A stretch of DNA of 6,345 nt from Clostridia bacterium (GTDB lineage: Bacteria; Bacillota; DULZ01). Both the position numbers and the translations under genes were made by a program. The notes under the pieces are model-generated. The model saw nothing but the letters and a program-made list of their open reading frames with translations. It was not told the origin of the DNA and did no database searches. The first letter of the stretch is position 1. Every line of letters starts with the position of its first letter. The stretch is taken from positions 1 to 6,345 of the forward strand of contig JAAYOX010000122.1 in NCBI GenBank assembly GCA_012520135.1, in the 5' to 3' direction. This document shows positions 1 through 4,629 of this stretch, piece by piece.

Positions 1-103
1 TATTATTACCCAAAATGGGCTTTAGCACCCGGTCATCTTCAACATTTATTCTGTTTTTACCAAGAACTAAATCCTTTAAGGCCTGATAAAACAGGTTTTT
101 CAC
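1..103 (-). CDS. Possible partial CDS at the window edge, unknown function (3' end missing)
   Basis: Seen: after the methyltransferase stop, this is the only minus-strand frame that stays open to the edge. It begins with GTG at 103-101, preceded directly by an in-frame TGA and by an AAAGG Shine-Dalgarno-like stretch five bases upstream. It gives 34 codons starting VKNLFYQALKDLVLGKNR and continuing through a charged stretch (NVEDDR) to PILGNN. The start lies inside the last 47 bases of the methyltransferase gene, a longer overlap than usual, so translational coupling is possible. I do not recognise the protein. A 34-codon open stretch can occur by chance, so this is a tentative call; the sequence left of the window would settle it. 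Confidence 0.4.
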   Translation of the reverse strand, partial: MKNLFYQALKDLVLGKNRINVEDDRVLKPILGNN

Positions 104-1184
104 TCAAACCTTTATGTTGAATTAACACTTGAAACCGTTCTCCCATTTTGTCGGGCATTAAAAGCTCTTTCAGAGCCAAAGACAGTTTTTGTTTCTCTGC
201 CGGGCTTAAATCCTGATTCTCTAGTTCTTTTCCTGCTTCCAATCCTACTAAAAACTTCATTTGATTAGTAAACCCCGTTACTTCCAAACCGTATTCCCGA
301 CCGTATTCCATTAAGGCGGTAAAATTAACGTGACTGGTAATATCTTTTAAACCTATCCCGTCCAAGGGGTTAGTATCTGCCCGGTGCTGGTAATAGCACA
401 TGACAGTACCGTCGAAACGCCTGGGATTAGCCAGCTCATTGACCTCATACCCATAATCAATAGTTAGAACAAAACCCCGCTCAAGATTGAGACTTACCTC
501 CTGCAGCCACCGGAGGGCCCTTAAATTTATTTCAGCCTCCTGACCCTCTTGCAGTTTAAAGCCCAAAAAGGGGAAATATTCTCCCAACACCGGGGTTGAT
601 AGTTCACCCGGCTTTTCCACTAAAGACCCTTGTTCGTATCCAATATAGATTTCCTGCAACCGGCCTCCTATCTGCTTGACCCGGTGAACAGGAAAAGCAT
701 CAACCAACTCATTGGAAAAAACGATTCCTTTAAAGGGTCTACCCTGATTAATATCTCCCGGTTCTTCAATCCAGTACACTTGATTCAAGTAAGCTTCCAG
801 GCGGTGTTTTTGCTGCCGGCGGTGATATTCGCTTTCCTCACAAATATAATAAGGAATTTTTCCGGCCCACCGGGGTAACTCCTGCCAAAGGGTCTCCAAA
901 ATATCCAGGGCTAAATAACCTTCTCCGGCACCATATTCCACCAGCTTTAGTTCTTCCCAGCCCAGAATAAATCCCATTTCTATCAACTGGCGGCCAATAC
1001 TTTGACCGAATATCTTGCTCACATGAACACTGGTATAGTAATCACCTCCCCGGCCAATCTTTTGGCCGGGCCTGGTATAATAGCCATGCCGGGGATGATA
1101 AAGGGCCAATTCCATAAATTCCTCAAAAGTAATTGGTCCTTTCTCAGTTATTCGCTCTAAAACAACCTTCTTTCCTTCAGTCAT
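57..1184 (-). CDS. MidA/NDUFAF7-family class I SAM-dependent methyltransferase
   Basis: A 375-residue cytosolic protein of the family formerly called DUF185. The eukaryotic members (MidA, NDUFAF7) methylate an arginine of a complex I subunit; the substrate of bacterial members is generally unknown. Family landmarks in order: an N-terminal region with FMELALYHPRHGYYTR (23-38) and GGDYYTS (46-52); the SAM-binding glycine loop VEYGAGEGYLALDIL (82-96); SNELVDAFPVHRV (157-169), matching the family's NE-x-x-DA-x-P-VH signature; DYGY (243-246); GTVMCYYQHRA (259-269) followed by DITSHVNFTAL (281-291); and MGERFQVL (347-354) near the C-terminus. Length is normal and no key motif is missing. The ATG start has AAGGCGGG six bases upstream. 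The gene lies 33 bases after the stalk-protein gene with no terminator between, so the two are probably cotranscribed. No complex I gene is visible nearby, so the substrate cannot be inferred. Confidence 0.9.
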   Translation of the reverse strand: MTEGKKVVLERITEKGPITFEEFMELALYHPRHGYYTRPGQKIGRGGDYYTSVHVSKIFGQSIGRQLIEMGFILGWEELKLVEYGAGEGYLALDILETLWQELPRWAGKIPYYICEESEYHRRQQKHRLEAYLNQVYWIEEPGDINQGRPFKGIVFSNELVDAFPVHRVKQIGGRLQEIYIGYEQGSLVEKPGELSTPVLGEYFPFLGFKLQEGQEAEINLRALRWLQEVSLNLERGFVLTIDYGYEVNELANPRRFDGTVMCYYQHRADTNPLDGIGLKDITSHVNFTALMEYGREYGLEVTGFTNQMKFLVGLEAGKELENQDLSPAEKQKLSLALKELLMPDKMGERFQVLIQHKGLSEKPVLSGLKGFSSW

Positions 1185-1217
1185 GCCTGTCCCGCCTTTT
1201 CGTTGTTTAAATCAGTT

Positions 1218-1907
1218 TCAGTCTGCCAGGTAGCGATAAGAGTCAATGCGCCAGCCGGATTCCAACCGGTGCATTTTGATAATCCCGGGGAAATTCACCG
1301 GAGCTGAAAAGGGATCCATCTTTTCGCTGATAGTCACCTTGAGTAATAACCAGTTTTCTCCCCAATCAATAGCTTCCGCATTTACCAGAGCCCACAAACT
1401 ATGCCAATCGGTTTCAATTTTTACAAAATCCAGCGTATCAGGTAAAACTCTTTCAACTGCCTCCGGTGTATAAAACTTGCTCAGATGCTCCCGCAAAGTC
1501 TTTTCAGTCCTGCATTTCAGCCAATCAACATCAGCCACAGCCTGTCCTACGATTGCCAAAGCATCGGCTACCAATGAATAGCTGTCTGTTTTTTCTGAAA
1601 TAATGATCGCATCTAATTCCGGCAGCCAGTTGACCTGAAATCCGATTTCCTCCCAAAAAGCTCTTAAAGGTATCCATTTTAAGTCACCCTGGGCATTATC
1701 CTGTTCCCACGAGATATCTAACTCCGGTACCAATCTGATCATTTCTTGGTACAGGCCGTAAAACCTTCCGTTGTCGATTGATAAGGTAAGTTTTATTTCC
1801 TCTCCCCGAAAATAGATTGATACATTTTCCGTTTCGGCCCAACTTGGTGCACTAAACAAACCCAAAAACCCAAAAAGGACGATCACCAGCACCATTCCAT
1901 ATTTCAC
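1218..1907 (-). CDS. Secreted stalk-domain (copper amine oxidase N-like) protein
   Basis: A 229-residue exported protein of unknown function. Residues 1-24 form a clear signal peptide: Lys2, a hydrophobic core VLVIVLFGFLGLF, and SWA before the likely cut at 24/25. Residues about 27-105 resemble the copper amine oxidase N-terminal-like stalk domain common in Firmicutes, with the telltale WIPLRAFWEEIGFQVNWLPE (78-97) followed by a beta strand AIIIS. Residues about 112-229 have a helical start and a strand-rich end with many tryptophans, which could be an NTF2-like fold; that is a guess from pattern. The start is GTG (1907-1905), chosen because AGGGGG lies 11 bases upstream and the full positively charged signal sequence is kept. 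An ATG four codons inside would put that site 23 bases away. No lipobox cysteine or anchor is seen, so it is probably released or loosely attached outside the membrane. It precedes the methyltransferase gene in the same likely operon. Confidence 0.8.
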   Translation of the reverse strand: MKYGMVLVIVLFGFLGLFSAPSWAETENVSIYFRGEEIKLTLSIDNGRFYGLYQEMIRLVPELDISWEQDNAQGDLKWIPLRAFWEEIGFQVNWLPELDAIIISEKTDSYSLVADALAIVGQAVADVDWLKCRTEKTLREHLSKFYTPEAVERVLPDTLDFVKIETDWHSLWALVNAEAIDWGENWLLLKVTISEKMDPFSAPVNFPGIIKMHRLESGWRIDSYRYLAD

Positions 1908-1943
1908 CGGCTATCTAACCCCCTGACAAAAACTGTTAATTAC

Positions 1944-1972
1944 TTATTCTTTTTCCAATTAATGGTTCCTCC
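1944..1972 (-). promoter_or_regulatory. Weak candidate promoter for the stalk/methyltransferase operon (sigma-H-like)
   Basis: The gap between the regulator's terminator and the stalk gene has no convincing sigma-A hexamer pair. It does contain GGAGGAACC, 11 bases, then AAAGAATAA, which fits the B. subtilis sigma-H -10 pattern (RnnGAATww) fully and the -35 pattern (RnAGGAwww) in part. It would start transcription about 30 bases before the GTG. This is a pattern match only; the AGGAGG part could be coincidental. Confidence 0.22.
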
Positions 1973-1980
1973 TCAATAAC

Positions 1981-2013
1981 AAAAAAACCGGTCGTCAATT
2001 TCTGACAACCGGT
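1981..2013 (-). terminator. Rho-independent terminator of the triple-HTH gene
   Basis: On the minus strand, ACCGGTTGTCA, a five-base loop GAAAT, then TGACGACCGGT form an 11-bp stem with one G-T pair, followed directly by a run of T. It begins 13 bases after the regulator's stop codon. It separates the regulator's transcript from the stalk/methyltransferase operon, which therefore needs its own promoter. Confidence 0.92.
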
Positions 2014-2026
2014 CTCATTGATACCG

Positions 2027-2806
2027 TTAATGTTTAAAGTGCTGGCTACCATGCTTTTTATATAACTTGATAAAATCGAAAATGAACTTTAATTCGTCAG
2101 GGGTACAACTGCAGATTAGACGCAAGACCGACTGAGCTTTAGAATCATTTAAGATCTCTCTCAGTTCGGGGGACATAGCCCTCAGTAAATCCTCTACACC
2201 TGCATCATCAATCAAAAAGTAACAAGGAGACACTCCTACTGCTTCGGCAATTTTTTCTACCGTCTGTAGGGAAGGCTGCACTTTTCCCTGTTCAATTTGC
2301 CCAACCAAACCGGCAGAAACTCCAGCTTGCTTGGCTAAATCCCCTTGCGTCAGACCTTGCTCTTCTCTGACCATTTTCAGCTTGCTGCCTAGAATACCCC
2401 CCCTGCCGATTAAGTCCTGCAGGCTGACATTCAATGCTTTGGAAATCCTTTTTAAAGTATCAACAGCAGGGTATACGTTACCTCGTTCTATTTCGCTAAG
2501 ATAGGAAACGGAAACATCAGCCTTTTGAGCAAACTCAGATAAGGTCCATTTCTTCTGTTCCCTAAGTAGACGCAGCTTTTCCCCTAAAGACACTCCTTTG
2601 GAATCGCCGGAAACTTCCACCAACTGGCTTTTTGGTATATTTAAAGCCACAGCTATCTTTTCGATGGTTTTTAATGAGGGCTTTTTGGCACCTCGTTCGA
2701 TTTCGCTAAGATATGAAATGGAAATACCGGCTTTAGCCGCAAATTCCGCTAAGGAACAATCTCGCTCTTCTCTGAGTTGACGGATTTTTTCGCCCTTGAT
2801 TAGCAT
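2027..2806 (-). CDS. Transcriptional regulator with three tandem XRE/Cro-type HTH domains
   Basis: A 259-residue DNA-binding protein with three complete HTH_3 (Cro/C1-type) domains at about 7-63, 75-134 and 139-199, joined by short linkers, and a 60-residue C-terminal tail. The recognition-helix regions are SISYLSEIERG (29-39), SVSYLSEIERG (99-109) and SAGLVGQIEQG (163-173). Domains 1 and 2 are therefore nearly the same, while domain 3 differs and has the more classical LTQGDLAKQAGVS. The tail (MSPELREILNDSKAQ, then a helix with CSC at 232-234 and a basic HFKH end) has no fold I recognise; it may mediate dimerisation or sensing. Most XRE regulators have one such domain, so three in one chain is unusual. 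The gene is a single-gene unit with its own sigma-A promoter, a palindrome over the start site suggesting autoregulation, and a strong terminator. The ATG start has an AGGG site nine bases upstream. Targets are unknown. Confidence 0.93.
   Translation of the reverse strand: MLIKGEKIRQLREERDCSLAEFAAKAGISISYLSEIERGAKKPSLKTIEKIAVALNIPKSQLVEVSGDSKGVSLGEKLRLLREQKKWTLSEFAQKADVSVSYLSEIERGNVYPAVDTLKRISKALNVSLQDLIGRGGILGSKLKMVREEQGLTQGDLAKQAGVSAGLVGQIEQGKVQPSLQTVEKIAEAVGVSPCYFLIDDAGVEDLLRAMSPELREILNDSKAQSVLRLICSCTPDELKFIFDFIKLYKKHGSQHFKH
2481..2724 (-). repeat. Internal direct repeat encoding the recognition region of HTH domains 1 and 2
   Basis: Bases 2481-2514 and 2691-2724 match at 31 of 34 positions and are exactly 210 bases (70 codons) apart, equal to the spacing of HTH domains 1 and 2. 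DNA identity here is higher than in the rest of the two domains, which points to an internal duplication kept alike by selection or gene conversion. Domain 3 does not share it. Confidence 0.8.
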
Positions 2807-2844
2807 ACTTGGTCGCCCTGCCTTCTTTACATTTTCGTTAAAAA

Positions 2845-2855
2845 TAGTATTACTA
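2845..2855. promoter_or_regulatory. Candidate operator: TAGTA-T-TACTA palindrome
   Basis: A perfect 11-bp palindrome (5-bp arms, one central base) lies five bases downstream of the -10 box of the triple-HTH gene and covers its predicted transcription start (about 2854). XRE regulators often repress their own promoters from such sites, so autoregulation is plausible. The region is AT-rich and short palindromes arise by chance there. Confidence 0.35.
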
Positions 2856-2860
2856 AAATT

Positions 2861-2888
2861 ATTTTACAACTATCACAGCAATTGTCAA
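2861..2888 (-). promoter_or_regulatory. Sigma-A promoter of the triple-HTH gene
   Basis: On the minus strand a consensus -35 TTGACA (2888-2883), a 16-base spacer and a -10 TAAAAT (2866-2861), about 55 bases before the ATG. There is no other good promoter between the zinc-ribbon gene and the regulator, so this should drive the regulator alone. Confidence 0.8.
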
Positions 2889-2911
2889 GAACATGCTACT
2901 CAAGGAACCCC

Positions 2912-2929
2912 AAAGGAGGTTACACCTCC
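2912..2929 (-). terminator. Possible weak terminator after the zinc-ribbon gene
   Basis: On the minus strand GGAGGT, loop GTA, ACCTCC form a 6-bp hairpin 12 bases after the zinc-ribbon stop codon. Only three T follow before a G run, so termination may be partial. Confidence 0.42.
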
Positions 2930-2941
2930 CGGCTATTAGCC

Positions 2942-3133
2942 TCAAGTGAAACGAGAACCTAAGGGAACGTCACAGCCGTTCCTTCCCGCCCCAAGAATAT
3001 TAATACTAGTTAACAATTGTGTCAGTTGCCCCTGACCACATAGTGGACATTTAACATTCTTGCGTTCCTGGACGGGTACTCTGACTGTAAACCTGTTACC
3101 ACAGCTATTACATTTGAAATCATAAGCAGGCAT
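2942..3133 (-). CDS. FmdB-family small zinc-ribbon protein
   Basis: A 63-residue protein beginning MPAYDFKCNSCGNRF, the hallmark start of the FmdB family (originally reported next to a formamidase/amidase gene and suggested to be regulatory). Two CxxC knuckles, Cys8/Cys11 and Cys29/Cys32, should bind one zinc ion in a zinc ribbon. The C-terminal part (34-63) is glycine- and polar-rich, probably disordered, with one extra Cys54. The real function of such small FmdB-like proteins in Firmicutes is unsettled, so nothing beyond zinc binding is claimed. The start is firm: a strong AAAGGGGG Shine-Dalgarno site sits eight bases before the ATG and a perfect promoter just upstream. It follows the YchF-like gene by 100 bases with no clear terminator between, so some read-through is possible. 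Confidence 0.88.
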   Translation of the reverse strand: MPAYDFKCNSCGNRFTVRVPVQERKNVKCPLCGQGQLTQLLTSINILGAGRNGCDVPLGSRFT

Positions 3134-3165
3134 TCAACGATCCCCCTTTCGTCTATTCTGTTTTT

Positions 3166-3194
3166 ATTATACATCTATTAAATTTAGCTGTCAA
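3166..3194 (-). promoter_or_regulatory. Perfect-consensus sigma-A promoter of the zinc-ribbon gene
   Basis: On the minus strand TTGACA (3194-3189), a 17-base spacer, then TATAAT (3171-3166). Both hexamers and the spacing are exact consensus. Predicted start is about 3159, leaving a leader of roughly 26 bases with a strong ribosome site. This suggests high, constitutive expression of the small FmdB-type protein. Confidence 0.92.
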
Positions 3195-3233
3195 TAATAT
3201 TAGCGAAAAGACCCGGTGCCAACAGCGAAATTG

Positions 3234-4328
3234 CTATACATTAAATCGGAAATTAATGATATCTCCATCTTGAACTATGTAGTCTTTGCCTTCCAGCCGG
3301 GCAAGTCCTTTTTCCTTAACCTTAGCCATACTGCCACATTCCACTAGATCGCTAAAGCTAACGGTCTCCGCACGAATAAAACCACGCTCAATATCGGAGT
3401 GAATCTTGCCTGCCGCTTGCTTGGCATTGAGACCTTTGGTAATAGTCCAGGCTCTCACTTCGTCTTCTCCGGCCGTCAGGAAAGAAATAAGACCCAGGTG
3501 TTCATAGACAGTTTGCGCTATTCGTTTAACGCCCGGTTCTTTGATTCCTAAATCCTCTAAAAACATGGCCTGATCTTCCGGACCTAATTCGTCAATTTCT
3601 ACTTCAGCTTGCAGGCAAACTTCCAAAATAGGCAGTCCTTTCTCCTCAGCATAGGCCAAAATTGAATCACGTTGAGGATATTCTTGATTGACCAGTTGCG
3701 TCTCATCTACGTTAACGACCAAGATCATCGGTTTTTCCGTCAAAAAACGAATATGCCTGAGGCAATCTCTTTCCTCATCGGACAACTGGATTTGGCTTAA
3801 AGGTTTTTCCTCTTCGAAGGCTGTTTGCAGTTTTTCCAAGGCACCCAGTTCAAACTGGTGCTCTTTCGTCTTTTTCTTGGCTTGATTAATTCTGCTGATT
3901 CGCTTTTCAATTAGCTGCAAATCAGCAAACAATAGTTCCAGGTTAATCGTCTCCACATCTCTCATAATATTGATGGAGTCTTCAACATGGATGACATTTT
4001 CATTTTCAAATGCCCTAATCACATGGATTAAAGCATCTACCTCCTGAACCGCAGTTAAAAACTCATTACCGGAACCCATTCCTTGACTGGCTCCCCGTAC
4101 CAAACCGGGCACGTCGGTAACTTCAAGGGTAGCATATGTAACTTTTTTAGGCTTGTACATCTGGGCTAAATAGTCAATTCTTTCATCGGGTATTTGAGCT
4201 AATTGAGTGTGTGTACTGGTTTTGCCGGTCATAAAGCCGCTGGTGGCCAAACCTGCTTTAGTAAGCAGATTAAACAAAGTAGTCTTACCTACCGTGGGTA
4301 ATCCGATAATTCCGCATGACAACGCCAT
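3234..4328 (-). CDS. ychF: YchF/OLA1-family P-loop NTPase (divergent), with TGS domain
   Basis: A 364-residue cytosolic NTPase of the Obg-related YchF family; the studied members bind ribosomes and prefer ATP. In order: Walker A GLPTVGKTT (9-17; most members have GLPNVGKST), G3 DVPGLVRGA (72-80), the NVIHVEDS segment whose His114 aligns with the catalytic histidine of E. coli YchF, a helical, probably coiled-coil arm (about 135-200), the NVDE motif (206-209) that replaces the NKxD of true GTPases, and a C-terminal TGS domain (about 281-364) ending GKDYIVQDGDIINFRFNV, as in the family. Odd: residues 30-45 (SGFMTGKTSTHTQLAQ) do not match the usual Y/F-PF-C/A-TI-PN switch segment, and the position of E. 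coli redox Cys35 is glycine. This may be a second, specialised paralogue rather than the housekeeping copy. A GAGGTGA site lies seven bases before the ATG, and it has its own promoter after the repeat-filled gap. Confidence 0.92.
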   Translation of the reverse strand: MALSCGIIGLPTVGKTTLFNLLTKAGLATSGFMTGKTSTHTQLAQIPDERIDYLAQMYKPKKVTYATLEVTDVPGLVRGASQGMGSGNEFLTAVQEVDALIHVIRAFENENVIHVEDSINIMRDVETINLELLFADLQLIEKRISRINQAKKKTKEHQFELGALEKLQTAFEEEKPLSQIQLSDEERDCLRHIRFLTEKPMILVVNVDETQLVNQEYPQRDSILAYAEEKGLPILEVCLQAEVEIDELGPEDQAMFLEDLGIKEPGVKRIAQTVYEHLGLISFLTAGEDEVRAWTITKGLNAKQAAGKIHSDIERGFIRAETVSFSDLVECGSMAKVKEKGLARLEGKDYIVQDGDIINFRFNV

Positions 4329-4362
4329 TGATTGTTCACCTCGTAGCTATATTCACCCCATT

Positions 4363-4391
4363 ATTGTACTTAATTACAACTCCAGTGTAAA
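4363..4391 (-). promoter_or_regulatory. Sigma-A promoter of the YchF-like gene
   Basis: On the minus strand TTTACA (4391-4386), exactly 17 bases, then TACAAT (4368-4363), about 35 bases before the ATG. It lies just after the T run of the neighbouring terminator, so the YchF-like gene is transcribed independently of the acyl-CoA dehydrogenase. Confidence 0.8.
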
Positions 4392-4397
4392 GTAAGC

Positions 4398-4425
4398 AAA
4401 AGAACCCCTCCCGAGGGAGGAGTCC
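4398..4425 (-). terminator. Terminator hairpin distal to the acyl-CoA dehydrogenase gene
   Basis: On the minus strand GGACTCCTCC, a four-base loop CTCG, then GGAGGGGTTC form a roughly 10-bp GC-rich stem with two G-T pairs, followed by TTTT and further T-rich bases. It closely resembles the hairpin at 4596-4619 (20 of 24 bases alike). With the insertion-like element removed, the two would be a tandem terminator, five bases apart, for the upstream gene. Confidence 0.75.
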
Positions 4426-4430
4426 GCAGA

Positions 4431-4590
4431 CTGTTGACAAAGTGCCATTTTCGTCAGCCCGAGTAAGGCTGATAATGTTTGCGCAGCTCAAGCGAAGCCC
4501 CTACGCCGTTACCGGCAGCAAGCTGTCGACGGCTGTGGGCACAACGCCCGCTCCGCAAATCATTATCAGCCTTACGCTATTTGTCAACAA
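4431..4590. mobile_element. MITE-like palindromic element, 160 bp, non-coding
   Basis: Seen: the ends CTGTTGACAAA and, on the other strand, TTGTTGACAAA are inverted repeats (10 of 11). The same 5-bp sequence GCAGA lies directly outside both ends (4426-4430 and 4591-4595), like a target-site duplication. Inside, 4464-4477 and 4561-4574 are a perfect 14-bp inverted pair extended by TTTGCG/CGCAAA (4478-4483, 4554-4559) with one bulged base. The left arm carries about 17 extra bases (4441-4463) that the right arm lacks. The GC-rich centre has further self-pairing (CAGC-AA-GCTG; GCCGT...ACGGC). No credible protein is encoded. Inferred: a non-autonomous transposon mobilised by a transposase elsewhere; alternatives are a dispersed intergenic repeat of another kind or a structured RNA in the dehydrogenase 3' region. 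It accounts for most of the 301-base gap between the genes. Confidence 0.55.
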
Positions 4591-4595
4591 GCAGA

Positions 4596-4619
4596 GGACC
4601 CCTCGCTGGGGAGGGGTCC
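4596..4619 (-). terminator. GC-rich hairpin just after the acyl-CoA dehydrogenase gene
   Basis: Perfect 9-bp arms GGACCCCTC/GAGGGGTCC around a six-base loop, starting 10 bases after the stop codon. The strand leaving the gene continues TCTGCTTGTTG, not a proper T run, so alone it may pause or stabilise the 3' end rather than terminate fully. The T-tailed partner hairpin lies beyond the MITE-like element. Confidence 0.6.
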
Positions 4620-4629
4620 GGTAGTTTTG

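Noticed and set aside
9..19. Small hairpin CCC-ATTTT-GGG after the methyltransferase gene
   Set aside because: Only three base pairs and no T run, and it falls within the possible downstream coding frame.
630..878. An 82-codon plus-strand open frame with a hydrophobic stretch
   Set aside because: It is antisense to the methyltransferase gene, whose conserved motifs fix the true frame.
1056..1078. GC-rich inverted pair around GGCCAATC/TTTTGGCC
   Set aside because: It lies inside the conserved coding region of the methyltransferase and is explained by codon content.
1964..1974. A strong Shine-Dalgarno-like GAGGAGG on the minus strand
   Set aside because: No ATG, GTG or TTG start with a usable frame follows at a proper distance; an ATT start would give only seven codons.
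3190..3233. Search for a terminator after the YchF-like gene
   Set aside because: Only a direct repeat of TTTCGCT is present; no stem with a T run can be formed.
4562..4587. TTGACA and GATAAT on the minus strand inside the element's right arm, resembling a promoter
   Set aside because: The spacing is only 14 bases; shifting to a 16-base spacer leaves TAATGA, a poor -10 box. The TTGACA is part of the terminal inverted repeat.
4442..4624. A 60-codon plus-strand open frame across the palindromic element
   Set aside because: It lies on repeat sequence, has no good ribosome site, and its translation has low-complexity, arginine-rich content typical of a chance frame in GC-rich palindromes.
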